Notes under the pieces: model-generated
The model's database searches: none
Seen by the model: only the letters and a program-made list of their open reading frames with translations
Told to the model about the DNA's origin: nothing
Origin: Panax quinquefolius
Lineage: Eukaryota > Streptophyta > Magnoliopsida > Apiales > Araliaceae
NCBI GenBank assembly: GCA_020205615.1
Contig: CM035173.1
Location: forward strand, 54,693,800-54,757,799
Reading direction: 5' to 3'
Length of the DNA: 64,000 nucleotides
In this document: positions 11,335 to 23,384 of the stretch, one piece after another
Layout: every line of letters begins with the position of its first letter
How positions within the stretch are numbered: the first letter of the stretch is position 1
Position numbers and translations under genes: made by a program

Positions 11335-12088
11335 CACTTGCAGTAAGAGGACTTAAGCCGTTATTACAAGCTTTTCAAAACTGTTATATATTTGTGTGTG
11401 GATGTTGCATTTACATTTGATGGATGTGTACGAATGCATTTACTTACTTTACTTAATGCTTTACATTATATCTGCTTATGATATTAGTGCTTCGCACATG
11501 TCATCATTTTCATAAACGGTGAGACATGTTGCATATGATTGTATGTTATGTGGTTCCTCCATCAAGAGGTTATCATGTCGGTGTTTTATTACTGGACTCG
11601 TAGGGAGACTAATTCTAACGAGGCTCAGGAAAGGCACCACCCAAATTCGCTCCAGTTGAAAGACTGGATTTACTTCCCGTCGAGAAAATTGCGATGATTT
11701 GGGAACCTTCATGCCAAAAAGTCGTGAGAGTAGCCTAAGATATATCAGCCTCTGATAAAACAAACGTGGAGGAAAGTCTCTTCATACTTTACCATTTCAA
11801 ATTACTCGTAAAGTCAATTACTTGTAGTTTCATTCCATATTAATCACCATGTAATGAGACATATGAAGAAATATGTGTACACACATATTTACAAATATTA
11901 ACATGCTATCATGTATTACAAACATCTAACATCCGTTTTGCAGGATAATACTCCTAAAACAGATACATCATATAGCATGTAAACATTTATACATTCCCTA
12001 AAACTAAACTACGTCAGTTTTCTATAGGGAAACAATTGGAGCTATTACCCGTTCAAAATCCAAAAAGGCCACGAGCCTATAGCTAATT
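11335..12088 (+). other. Tat 5' leader, copy 1 (no gene seen)
   Basis: About 750 bp of noncoding leader between PBS and gag, matched along its length by 20692-21438 in copy 2. I see no ORF conserved between the copies, so the extra upstream ORF1 described for Ogre elements is absent. The last ~40 bases before the ATG (CCTATTACCCGTTCAAAATC) are well conserved between copies. Confidence 0.6.
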
Positions 12089-14244
12089 ATGTCTTCATCT
12101 GACCAAACTAATCCTAATCCTATCTCCCGCAAAGAATTTGACGAATTAAGTAAAGAAATCACAGATTTGGTTGTTCTGCTTAACGAACTACACCAATCTA
12201 CTCAGGGTGCAAGGATACCCATACATACTTAATCTTCTGCACATGGAGGAACACAAGGTACGGACAAAGAAGCTCCCGTATCTGATTCTCAGTTGGATAA
12301 AACCAATAAACTCCATGATACCACCCATCTCAAAAAAAATCTAGACACCGGTGATATCAGAAAGAAAGTCTTACAGATAGAAGAGACCATCCGTTATATC
12401 AAAGGGATTGGAGCACATGGGAGTGTTTCATATGCAGACCTTTGTATATTCCCTGGTGTGCATTATCGAGAGAAGTTCAAAACTCTTGACTTTGAAAAAT
12501 ATGATGGGTTAGGGGATCCTTACACACATTTGAAGGTATTCATCAGAGAACTCGGATCTTATGTCGACGATGAGAAGCTCAGAATGCAGCTGTTCCAGAA
12601 AAGTCTGACTGAAGAAGCCTGACCATGGTATACCATATTAGACAACTCCAAGATCCATAATAGGGAGGAGCTAGCTCATGCCTTCCTCAGTCAATACAGC
12701 TTCCAGTCACAGATGGCCCCTGACCGGTACCACATTACTAAAGTCAGGAAACAAACCAATGAATCTTTCAGAGAGTATGCTCAAAGGAGGAGGTGCCTTG
12801 CTGCTTAAGTTGTTCCCTCTATGAATGAGTCTGAGATGGTAATGACCTTCATAGACATTCAAGAAGCTCCTTTCTACGAGAGAGTCTTAGCTGGAATTGG
12901 CAAACCATTCTCTGAAATGATTAAACATGTGGAGATGGCTGAGATGGGATTGATGTTAGGAAAGATTCAAGACCTAGTTGCCCTTAAAGCTGTTGCTGAG
13001 CACATCTAGTCCAAAAATTATAGAAATAACCCTCGGAGGGTCCATAGACAGAAAGAGGATGATGTTTCCTTGATACCACAAGGTCAGAAGGGCAGTCAGA
13101 ATATGCCTATCCAAATGAGAAATTACTCCCCCTTTCAAACACAGCCTTCGAACCCTTCATTTCCAAAGGGTGGAGAAGTCAGATGCACTCGAGTGTTCAC
13201 ACATTTAGGGGACTCACTCGAGAACATTCTCAATCTTCTGACCACTCAGAAGAAAATTACTCATCTTCTTCCACTAGCAAATCCGAATAGGAGAGGTTTC
13301 AATGCTAGTCAAAAATGTGCTTATCATGATGGAGCTCCAGGACATGATACTCAAGATTGCTGGGCTTTGAAACACAAGATCCAGGATTGATTGATAATGG
13401 TGAGATCATGGTAGCTAAACCCGACCAACCATGTGTGCAAGATAACCCTCTTCCTCAACACAAAGAAGAAGAGTTTAATATGATTAATTGGAGTAGTGGA
13501 TAGAGTTCCATTTATGGTGGTGGATCCTCACAAAATCAGCAAAGATAGTGCCGACAAATGAGATTTTGCACAGTTCCAGTTTATGATGGAACGAAAAAGG
13601 AAGACTCTCTATGAGCAAGTTAACCAATTGGCAGAACTGGTGGTCCATCAACACCAAGTCACACTCCAATTATTTAGTCAGGAGAATGCTAGTCTCCTTC
13701 CTCTTGTTACAAACACTCCATCGCATACTCCATAGAATGAAACACTGGAGTATAAAATTACAAAAAGAGCAAATGCTAAAGGCCTTCGGGACTTTGCCAA
13801 TAAAAGGGAATTTACGTACTAAGCCAACCGATGGAAGAAATATTATAGATGTTGATTAATGAAGGAAGAATCACAGCTCTGCTACCTCCAATTAGCCCGC
13901 GTTTAAGATGGCTTAATTTTAATGGGGTGTTCCAATATCACTCCCACTCTCGCGGTCACAACATATAAGAATGATGGGCACTCTGCCACCTTATTCAGAA
14001 TTTAATTGACAGCGGTGTCATGCAGATGGAAGACGATGATGTTGTAGTACTAGAGAGTGGGGATGCGTTTCCTACAAAGTGGAAGGAAGTCATAGCAGCC
14101 ATATCTTCTGAGACAGATGCAGCTACTCTCTCACATATAATCCAACCAATTCAACTCAAAGGAGTTGATAATCCGTTGAAAGTGGTTGCGCCAAAGCCAA
14201 TTATCTTTCTATTCAGACCACAATATCCTGTTGTCAGCCTATAG
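12089..14244 (+). pseudogene. Tat gag, copy 1
   Basis: ATG 12089 begins MSSSDQTN, matching copy 2. TAA at about 12230 and TGA near 12620 break it. The capsid-like core includes the VSYADLCIFPGVHYREKFKT stretch and LGDPYTHLKVFIRELGSY (12293-12622), then MNESEMVMTFIDIQEAPFYE (12821-13009). Two Tat-style zinc-knuckle-like motifs follow: CAYHDGAPGHDTQDCWALKH (about 13317-13376) and a damaged second one (near 13950-14010). The gag end (SGDAFPTKWKEV) stops at a TAG at 14242-14244 that copy 2 shares (23326-23328). Gag and protease are in one phase here. A segment at about 13621-13900 is missing from copy 2. Confidence 0.85.
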
Positions 14245-14301
14245 AAAGTTCCCTAGAATTATGGAGGGGCTGAAGGATCCACATCTCATATAACTGCTGT
14301 A

Positions 14302-15303
14302 GTGTCGAGGGATAATCCACTATATCTTCCCCAACAGGTGATGAAGCCTACCATCAAGTCAAAGGGGAAGATTCCCATGGAAAAAGTGGAAGAATTTCTC
14401 CATACTATGGGCCATAATGAAGCCAAGGTGGTTTTAAGCTTAAGAGAAGCTCCACATCATGTTTCCATACTGGACTTAGTTTTCTCTTCCGAAGATCCCA
14501 TGAAGGTATTGCTCAGGGTGTTGGAAGAAGCCCAATTGCCTAAGTCAATAGATGTTGAGAAATTCCTGCATTTGGTGGATCACATTTTCAACAACAATGT
14601 GATATCTTTCATTGATGATGATATACATCCTGAAGGGACTGGTCATTGCAAGTCAATACACATAGCGGTTTTGTCTTCCGGATACATGGTGGGAGGAGTT
14701 TTGATAGATAAAGGATCATCCTTGAATATCTGCCCTTATGCCACTTTAATGAAGATAAATATCAATCTCAACAGAATCTAAAGAATCCATACAATCATTA
14801 AAGCTTTCAACGGATCCCGACAAAATGCTATCGGAGAGATTAAGCAGCCAGTGGAGATTGATCCACATACATTCTGCATATCTTTTCACGTGCTCAAAAT
14901 AGATACATGATACAACCTAATCTTGGGAAGACCATGGATTCATATGGACAGAGCCGTCCCCTCTACCCTTCACCATCAACTTAAATACATTATCAACAAT
15001 AGCCTAGTCACTGTCGATGCTGAGCCGGAATGTACTGAACAAGGTGACATACCACTTATTAGCTTCAATTCAGAAGTTGAACCGGACAGTTTTCATGCCC
15101 TAGAGGTGAGCAACACTCACTACCATCCTGTTGGGGCGCCACCTCTTATACCCCATATTTCTTCCGAAAAATTGTCGACCACTCAAAAAATGATGTCATT
15201 AGGTTATCAACCTGGACAAGGGTTGGGCAAAGATCATCATTGTAGTCCATCAGGATTTCACCCTTGGCAATTGGAGCAGCACTCCTTTCATTAGTCGACA
15301 AAG
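14302..15303 (+). pseudogene. Tat protease with G-patch-like motif, copy 1
   Basis: Aspartic protease with the active-site region GGVLIDKGSSLNI (14689-14730); copy 2 has DGGSS. A stop follows at 14779-14781 (CGA to TAA relative to copy 2). Further on, RPWIHMDRAVPSTLHHQLKY marks the protease C-terminal half. At about 15185-15235 the sequence MMSLGYQPGQGLGKD matches the start of a G-patch (glycines in the pattern GY..GQGLGK). Copy 1 then has a deletion of about 420 bp at ~15236 that removes the rest of the G-patch and the linker. The last exon codons before the intron read ISRQR (after splicing). The role is polyprotein cleavage; the G-patch would be expected to bind RNA. Confidence 0.75.
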
Positions 15304-15452
15304 GTAAAATGGGCAGAAACTCCTTCTGCCATATAGATAATAATAACTGCTTACTTTTTTGTACAGTATTAGCGGTTGTTTTGTTAGTACACGCTAACAC
15401 TTTGTATGATTAAACAATTTCATATATTAACTGAAAGCATATTTTGTTTCAG
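15304..15452 (+). other. Spliceosomal intron between Tat protease and RT, copy 1
   Basis: Donor AAAG|GTAAAATG; acceptor ATTTTGTTTCAG|GACTTTG; length 149 nt. A plausible branch site (ATTAAC) lies just upstream of the acceptor. Splicing joins the protease-side frame (codon starts at 2 mod 3) through an AG|G codon to the RT frame (1 mod 3). The RT ORF from 15886 onward is in exactly that frame. Copy 2 has the same intron at the same length. Introns at the protease/RT boundary are known and experimentally supported in Ogre elements, so this fits the Tat lineage. Confidence 0.8.
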
Positions 15453-17100
15453 GACTTTGAATTTAGATGTGCCTATACTTGCTGATAAGGTGCCTTTTCT
15501 CCACAAAGATTGTAACTTTGATGAAAAGTTGGACTCAGACTTGATGGAAATATAAGAGGACATTGAGATACCTCAGGAGATCAAAGAATAGGTCAAAGAC
15601 AAACCCAAACCAAACCTTGATCAAAGCACTTCATTAAATCTCAAAACCTTAGAAAGCCCTAAACTAATCCAGATTGGTATAGACCTCACCCCAAACCAAA
15701 GGAATGACATGGTTACACTATTAACCCAATTCCAGGATGTGTTTGCATGGTCTCATGAAGACATAGTGGGTTTGTCCACTGACATTGTCATTCATCGCCT
15801 CCCCATTAAAGACGGATTCAAGCCAGTCAGGTAAAAGCTCAGCCAATTAAAACCTGAGTGGAGTTTAAAGGTTAAATAGGAAATTATGAAACAGTTTAAA
15901 CCAGACATCATCATGGTGTCCACATACCCTGAATGGCTATCCAACATAGTCCTCGTGCCTAAACCAAGACGAAAGGTGCGAGTTTGTGTAGATTACCGGG
16001 ATCTGAATAAAATTTGCCTTAAAGATAGCTTTTGCGTGCCATTTATCCACATTCTCATTGACAATACTGCTCAATACGACATGTAATCCTTTGTTGATTG
16101 CTTCGCGGGGTACCATCAAATTATGGTTGCTGAATAGGATCGTGAGAAAATTGCATTCATCATGCCTTGGGGAACCTTTTGTTATAGACGGTTGTTTTTC
16201 ATCCTCATCAATGCCAGAGCTACTTACTAGCGAGCCATGATGGCTCTTTTCCATGATTTAATGCATATAGAGATAGAGATCTACGTGGATGACATCATTG
16301 TCAATTCTCAAAGGGTGGAAGACCACTTAGACCATCTTCGAAAGCTCTTTAATAGGTTGCAATAAGTACAACTTGAAGTTGAATCCAGCTAAGTGCGCCT
16401 TTGGCGGTAAATCAGGCATGTTGCTAGGATTCCTAGTCAGCCACAAAGGGATTGAGCTGGATCCCACCAAAATCCAAGCCATTACAAAAATGCCAATTCC
16501 TTAGACAGAGAAGGAAATACGGGGGTTTTTGGGAAGAATCAACTTAATTAGCAGGTTCATTTCTCAACTCACAGCAACCTGTGAGCCTATTTTCAAGTTG
16601 TTAAGGAAGAACTCGTCCAAGAAATGGAATGATGAGTGCTAGAAGGCCTTCCTTACAATCAAAGAAAAGCTAGTCAAAGCTCCTGTTTTGGTACCACCCA
16701 GGGATGATGTTCCCATATTCATGTACCTGTCCATAAGTGACAATGTCATGGGCTGCATGCTGGGACAGAAAGATGATAGAGGCCAAGAGCGAGCTATCTA
16801 CTACCTCAGCAAAAGATTCACCAACAGTGAACACAAGTACACTCTGATTGAAAAAACTTGTTGTACTTTAGCATGGGCTTTCATGAGGTTACAACATTAC
16901 CTCCATGGTCACACAACCCATCTTATATCCCGTGTGGATCCTCTCAAGTACGTGTTCAGTAAACCCATGCTGAATTATCGACTGTCCAGATGGTAGTTGA
17001 TCCTACAACAATTTAACATTGTCTACGTGACGCAAAAGTCCATTAGAGGTCAAGGAATTGCAGATCAAATGGTCACCTCACCTTTAGGGGACTTCAAACC
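15453..17100 (+). pseudogene. Tat reverse transcriptase and first RNase H, copy 1
   Basis: Exon 2 opens with TLNLDVPILADKVPFLHKD, the linker to RT. RT motifs: PKPRRKVRVCVDYRDLNK (about 15959-16012), CFAGYHQIMVAE, FIMPWGTFC, and the catalytic YVDD at 16282-16293 (context EIEIYVDDIIVNS). RNase H follows at 16688-16996 with AIYYLSKRFTNSEHKYTLIE and LAWAFMRLQHYLHGH. Stops include TAA near 16084, TAG near 16136, and TAG at 16228-16230 and 16640-16642; the last two are shared with copy 2. The enzyme core is recognisable throughout but cannot be translated. Confidence 0.87.
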
Positions 17101-17159
17101 CTTGGAAACATACTTCCTTGATGAAGGGATAATGGCAATTTAGCAACACAATTAGTACG

Positions 17160-17662
17160 ATGCAAACTAAACAAGGAAGATGTATTTTGATGGAGCTGTA
17201 AATATGGAAGGCTCTGGAGCTGTAGTAGTTCTAGTGTCCATTACAGCGGAGCAGCATCCCGTCATCGTCAAATTGTAGTTTGCCAACACCAACAATGCAG
17301 CTGAGTATGAAGGCTGTATCATGGGGCTAAAATTTGCCCACTCAATGGGCATCAGGCGGTTAACTGTCTTTGGGGATTCCAAGTTTGTAATTAGACAAAC
17401 CACAGGAATCTATCACACAAAAGGTTTACACTTGTTGCCTTACAATCGACAGGTTCTACATATGGCTTCGGAGTTTGAAGAAATATCCTTCCTCCATATT
17501 CCTTGGAATAGGAATGACTTTGCGGATGCACTAGCAACCTTGGCCTCCTTGATCTATATACCTGACAAGGAAAACATGCCAACCATCATATTTACCCAAC
17601 AAAAGGCTCCAGCCTATGGGAATTACATTAGAGAAGTATCGGATGAGCTACCTCCCATCTAG
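17160..17662 (+). pseudogene. Tat second (archaeal-type) RNase H, copy 1
   Basis: The second RNase H domain is the diagnostic character of the Tat lineage. The four acidic catalytic positions are visible in order: YFDGAVNMEGSGA (D), NNAAEYEGCIMGLK (E), TVFGDSKFVIRQ (D) and NRNDFADALATLAS (final D). A TAG at 17276-17278 lies just before FANTNNAAEYE and is shared with copy 2 at 26776-26778. From 17321 on, the frame is open to 17662. It would remove the RNA strand or primers during reverse transcription. Confidence 0.85.
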
Positions 17663-17699
17663 CACCCTTGGTATCAGCATATCAAGGAGTATTTACAAG

Positions 17700-18940
17700 T
17701 TGAATCTACACCCGCTGAGGCGAGCCTGACTGAAAGAAGGTGGATTCATCGACTGGCTATGAAATTCTACCTGACCGGAGATGGACTCTATAAAAGAGAT
17801 GAAGGACTAGGTCTCCTCAGATGTCTGGACAAGGACCAAGCTCAAAGGCTCATGGATGAAATCCATAGTGGAGTATGTGGCCCACACATGAGCGGTCCTC
17901 TACTTGTTAAAAAGATCCTCAGAACAGGGCATTACTGGCTCTCTCTCAAAGAGGACTGTGATGATCACATCAAGAAATGTTACCGGTGCCAAATTCATGG
18001 AAATGCTATCCACGCCCCTCCAAGGGAGATCCACAATATGAGTTCGCCCTGGCCCTTCTCAATGTGGGGAATGGACGTGATCGGGCCCATTGAGCCCAAA
18101 GCTAGTAATGGACTTTGGTTTATCTTCACCATGGTCGACTACTTCACCAAGTGGGTAGAAGCAGCCTCCTTCCCCAGGGTTACCAAAGAAGTCATCATTG
18201 CTTTCATCAGAAACAATGTCATTTGTCGATATGGATAACAAGAGGTAATTGTATCAGACAATGCTAAGAACCTCAACAACAAAATGATGGAGGAGTTGTG
18301 CAGTAAATTCCACATCAAACACCTTAACTCCGTCATCTACCATCCAAAAATGAATGGTGCTATTGAAGCGGCTAACAAAAACATCAAGAAGATCATGCAA
18401 AAGATGTATGCCAACCACAAAGGATGGTATGACATGTTGCCTCTGACTATGTTAGCCTACAGAACATCAATGTGTACTTCCACTAGGGCAACCCCCTACG
18501 CATTAACCTATGGGATGGAAGCAGTGGTCCCCATAAGAGTGGAAATGGAATCCATTAGAGTGTTAATAGACACTCAGCTGGATGAAGACCAATGGGTACA
18601 AGATAAGTATCACCAATTGTCTCTAATAGACGAAAGGCGAGCCTCTGCTATCTTTCATGATCAGTTATACCAACAAAAGATTGCCAGGTCCTACAATAGA
18701 AAATTCCAACTACGGCAGTTTAAACAACACGACTTGGTTTTGAAAAAGTTCATTGACAACCAAGATTAGTCCAAGGGAAAATTTACCCCAAACTGGGAAG
18801 GCCCATTTATTGTCAAGGAGGGATTGACAAGAGGTGCTCTCAGATTACATGAAATGGACGGCGATGAATTTCCACAACTTATCAACTCAGGCACCATGAA
18901 GCGGTACTATGTCTGCTGTCACCATCAAGAAAACATCCTC
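17700..18940 (+). pseudogene. Tat integrase, copy 1
   Basis: N-terminal HHCC zinc finger is complete (HSGVCGPHMSG...ILRTGHYWLS...CYRCQIHG, about 17866-18000). Catalytic core: GMDVIGPI (first D), VSDNAKNLNN (second D, about 18254-18283) and MNGAIEAANKNIKKI (E, about 18350-18395), so DD-E is intact. A TAA at about 18236 (CAA in copy 2) and a TAG near 18767 break the frame. The C-terminal domain (NWEGPFIVKEGL, then LHEMDGDEFPQLINSGTMK) is the Tat type without a chromodomain. The intact site CACATCAAACACC (about 18311) corresponds to the point where E4 inserted in copy 2. Confidence 0.88.
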
Positions 18941-19532
18941 ATTTTGGATCATCAGATCCCCAGTCATTTCAGGTTTTTTAACCCTTCACTACATACAACT
19001 TCTCTTCACACTCATCTGCCCCATCAGGGACAAACACATTTTTCTAACTAGCAGCCTGGTTTCGGATCGCAAGATCCTTTTCTCAACTTGGTTTTGAACC
19101 CTTACTCAACTCCGGTTATCCCACTAGGGATTGAAACTTTCATACCCGCAGTTTTACCCCACTAGGGATAAGACTTTTCACACCTGCAGTTTGTCCTATA
19201 CACGGGATTAAACTTTCTCCCCCGTAGTTTGTCCTGAACATGGCATCAAACTTTTCATTGGCTGTAAACCGTCCTGAACATGGGGCAAACTACGCCGACC
19301 TGATCTCCTTGATACACAGGAGTACGTAGGCAGCCATATATTATATGGTCCGGTCGCAATAAAATAAAAACAACAAAAACATTTTTACACCCTTCTCATT
19401 ACCAAAACAAAAAACAACAAAAACATCTCTACACCCCTTTCACATACAACATTGAACCTCCACGCCAGGTTCGAACTACGCAGACCTGATCTTTTCTTCA
19501 ACAGGAGTACGTAGGAAACCATTCATGGTTCG
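18941..19532 (+). other. Tat 3' noncoding region, copy 1 (truncated)
   Basis: Downstream of integrase are about five units of ~38-40 bp (19105-19300) with a self-complementary core such as TTATCCCACTAGGGAT or GTTTGTCC...CAAAC. Two copies of a longer stem-loop follow, bounded by CTACG (19290-19294, 19476-19480) and CGTAG (19325-19329, 19510-19514). At 19532, after TTCATGGTTCG, the sequence jumps into LTR sequence. Copy 2 continues for another 5.5 kb beyond the matching point (~48215), so copy 1 lost that region plus the first part of the LTR. Confidence 0.75.
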
Positions 19533-19770
19533 TGGCCTTTTATTACTTTATTTAAATTTCTGTTAGGCCTGGAGTTTACTTCGTGGCCTTTTACAGCTTT
19601 ATTTACATTTTGTCCCACCTGGAGGTTACTTCGAAGCGGTTGATCATTTTATTGCTTTATTTATATTTTCTAAATCCCCAATGGAGGTTATTCGTGGTGG
19701 TTGATTGGTTTTTACTGCTTTATTTACATTTTTAATCCCCCATGGAGGTGCTTCGTGGTGGGGTATTATT

Positions 19771-19852
<82 letters not shown>

Positions 19853-20671
19853 TATATAATTGTTTACAGGTTTCATACAAATTGCTATATCATGTGAGCT
19901 TAGGAATCATGTGATCACATATTCAGTCTACTGAATCAAGATTCGGTTCCCGTGATGGACATTTTTAGTTGTACGCGGCTTGTAAATTATTCACGGTGTT
20001 TGAATTTCCTTAGACGACTCTAATGCCCAAAAGGAGTTCGGCACTGCTTTTTATTTTATTTTCTCGAAGATGCTTCGCATCTCGAAAATAAAAAAAAATC
20101 AAGCTGAAAACATAATAAATGGAAGTATCAAAGGCCTCAATTACTATTGAGCACAAGGGTTTGAAAACCTCTTTTTACAAAACATCACTGCTATATCTTG
20201 TTAAAATTGATGTTTTATACAGAAATTCAAACCTGTTGTATATAGGTGCGAACGAAGCATAGCACTACTTCTAGATAATTGCACATTGATCCACACACAC
20301 ACACAAACACACACACACACACATTCATATAACAGTTTAAATGAAAAGTGGTGGTCACCATGGCAACACAAATGTCGGGGGGGGGGGTGCCTAACACCTT
20401 CCCTCCGCATAACCAAGTTCCTGGACCCTACGAATCTCGGTTTTGCAGACCCGTTAAACAATGTCACATCACTGGGTCAATGTGCAAATCTTTTCTCGGT
20501 TGTGTTAGTACAACAATTTAAAAAACCAACTTGCAACTCTTACAGTCCAAATTGTCGACATATACATGTCAGACCTTTGCACAACTTGTTTTTTCAAACA
20601 AATCTCACCTAACATAAGACTACCAAAAGACAAGAATAAAAAAGGGACAAATAAAAGTCCCGACGTTGACA
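19533..20671 (+). repeat. Tat middle LTR, 5'-truncated
   Basis: From GTGGCCTTTTATTAC the sequence matches the left LTR from about 10300 to its end, finishing CGTTGACA at 20671 and followed by a PBS. It lacks the start of the LTR, including the inverted-repeat array and any TATA box. It contains an 85-bp TA microsatellite (about 19774-19858), a CA-rich tract (20293-20325) and a run of ten G (about 20377). Its ATTTCTGTTAGGCCTGGAG segment is closer to the left LTR than to the right LTR. Confidence 0.85.
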
Positions 20672-21438
20672 AGTGGCAACTCTACTGGGGACACTTCTAG
20701 TAAGAGGACTTAAGCCGCTATTACAAGCTTTTCAAAAATGTTATATGCTTATGTATGGATGTTAAATTTACATTTGATGGATGTGTACGAGTGCATTTAC
20801 ATATTGTACTTAATGCTTTACGCTATATGTTCTTGGAATTAGTGCTTCGCACATGTCATCATTTTCATAAACGGTGTGATACGTTGCATATGAATGTATG
20901 TTGTGTAGTTCCTCCATCAGGAGGCTGTGCTGTCGGTGTTTGATTACTGGACTCGTAGGGAGACTAATTCTAATGAGGATCAGGCACCACCCAAATTCGT
21001 TCCAGTTGAAAGACCGGATTAACTTCTCGTCTAGTAAATTGCGATGATTTGGGAACCTTCATTCCAAAAAGTAGCGAGAGTAGCCTAAGATAGGTCAGCC
21101 TTTGATAAACCAAACGTGAAAGAAAGCCTGTTCATACTTTCCCATTTCAAATTACTCATAAAGTCTATTACTTGTAATTTCATTCCATATTGATCTCCAT
21201 GTAATGAGAAATATGAAGAAATATGTGTACACGCATATTTATAAATATTAACAAGATATCATGTATTACAAATAGCTAACATCCGTTTTGAAAGATAAAA
21301 CTCTTAAAACGGATACATCATATAGCATGTAAACATTTATACATTCCCTAAAACTAAACTACGTCAGTTTTCTGCAGGGAAACAATTGGACCTATTACCC
21401 GTTCAAAATCCAAAAAGGGCACGAGCCTACAACCAATT
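20672..21438 (+). other. Tat PBS and 5' leader, copy 2
   Basis: PBS TGGCAACTCTACTGGGGA at 20674-20691, then a noncoding leader that parallels 11335-12088. It is present directly after the middle LTR, which shows that the second internal region once began as a complete element end. Confidence 0.75.
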
Positions 21439-23328
21439 ATGTCTTCATCTGACCAAACTAATCCTAATCCTGTCTCCCATGAAGAATTTGACAAATTAAG
21501 TAAACAAATCATAGAATTGGCTATTCTGCTTAAAGAACTACACCAATATACTCAAGGTGCAAGGATACCCATACAAACTAAATCCTCTGCACATGGAGGA
21601 ACACAAGGTACGGACAAAGAAGCTCTCGTATCTGATTCTAAATTAGATAAAACCAAAAAACTCCATGATACCACCCATCTCAAAGAAGATCTAGACACCG
21701 GTGATATCAAAAAGAAAGTCTTACAGATGGAAGAGACCATCCGTTATATCAAATGGATTGGAGCACATGGGAGTGTTTCATATGCAGACCTTTGTATATT
21801 CCCTGGTGTTCATTATCCAGAGAAGTTCAAAACTCCTGACTTTGAAAAATATGATGGGTTAGGGGATCCTTACACACATTTGAAGGTATTCATCGGAGAA
21901 CTCAGATCTTATTCTGAGGATGAGAAGCTTAGAATGCAGTTGTTCTAGAAAAGTCTTACTAGAGAAACCCAATCGTGGTATACTAGATTAGACAACTCCA
22001 AGATCCATAGCAGAGAGGAGCTAGCTCATGCCTTCCTCAGTCATTACAGCTTCCAGTCATAGATGGCCCCTGACCGGTACCAAATTACTTAAGTCAGGAA
22101 ACAAACCAATGAATCTTTCAGAGAGTATACTCAAAGGTGGAGGTGCCTTGTTGCTCAAGTTGTTCTGTCTATGAATGAGTCTGAGATGGTAATGACCTTC
22201 ATAGACATACAAGAAGCTTCTTTCTATGAGAGAGTCTTAGCTGAAATTAGCAAACCATTCTCTGAAATGATTAAGCATGGGGAGATAGCTGAGATGGGAT
22301 TGAAGTCAGGAAAAATTCAAGACCTAGCTACCCTTAAAGCTGTTGCTGAGCACATCCAGTCCAAAAATTATGGAAACAACCCCAGAGGGTCCATAAAAAG
22401 AGAGAAGGGGATGTTTCCTTGATACTACAAGGTCAGAAGGGCAGTAAGAATATGCATATCCAAAGGAGAAATTACTCCCCCTTTCAAGCACAGCCTTCGA
22501 ACCCATCATTGCCAAAGGGTGGAGAAGTTAGACGCACTTGACTGTTCACACCCTTAGGGGACTCACTCTAGAACATTCTCAATATTCTGACCACTAAGAA
22601 GAAAATTACTCATTTTCTTCCACCAACAAATCCGAATGGGAAAGGTTTCAATGCTAGTCGAAAATGTGCTTATCATGCTGGAGCTCCAGGACATGATACT
22701 CAAGATTGCTAGGCTTTGAAACACAAGATCTAGGATTTGATTGATAATGGTGAGATCATGGTAATAAACCCGACCAACCCAATGTGCAAGATAACCCTCT
22801 TCCTCAACACAAAGAAGAAGAGGTTAATATAATTAATTGGAGTAGTGGACAGAGTTCCAATCATGGTGGTGGATCCTCACAAACCAACAAAGATAGTGCC
22901 GACAAATGGGATTTTTCATAGTTCCAGTTTACAATGGAACAGAAAATGAAGACTCTCTGTGAGAAAGTTAACCAATCAGCCTGAGTTCAAGACGGTTTAA
23001 TTTCAATGGGGTGTGCCAATATCACTTCCACTCTCATGGTCACTGCACAGAAGAATGTTGGGCACTCCGCCACCTTATTCAGAATTTAATTGACAGCGGT
23101 GTCTTGCATATGGCAGACGATGATTCTATAGTACTAAAGAGTGGGGACGCATTTTCTATAAAGTGGAAGGAAGTCGTAGCAGTCATATCTTCTGAGATAG
23201 ATGCACCTACTCCCTCACATACAATCCAACCAATTCAACTCAAAGGAGTTGACAATCCTTTAAATATGTCTGCACCAGAGTTAATTATCTTTCCATTCAG
23301 ACCAAAATATCATGTTGTCAGCCTATAG
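21439..23328 (+). pseudogene. Tat gag, copy 2
   Basis: The N-terminal ORF (21439-21948) is open for 169 codons from ATG 21439 and ends at TAG 21946-21948, where copy 1 has CAG. A second TAG (22060-22062) is also CAG in copy 1. MNESEMVMTFIDIQEASFYE reads at 22171-22422. The first zinc-knuckle-like motif is near 22670-22730 (CAYHAGAPGHDTQDC); the second, CQYHFHSHGHCTEECWALRH (23014-23073), is better preserved than in copy 1. About 290 bp of the region between them is missing (junction near 22973). It ends at TAG 23326-23328, shared with copy 1. A one-base deletion near 23370 shifts the following protease frame. Confidence 0.85.
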
Positions 23329-23384
23329 AAAGTTCCATGGAATTATGGAGGGGCTGAAGGATCCACATCTCATTAACTGTTGCA

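Noticed and set aside
14242..14244. Shared TAG as a programmed readthrough codon between gag and pol
   Set aside because: Three other shared TAGs lie inside conserved enzyme domains where readthrough makes no sense; CAG to TAG decay is simpler.
19644..19914. ORFs with long Ile-Tyr runs (also 54979-55194, 55205-55658, 55983-56366)
   Set aside because: Translations of TA microsatellites within LTRs.
20201..20467. ORFs with Cys-Val or Thr-His runs
   Set aside because: Translations of a CA-rich tract in the middle Tat LTR.
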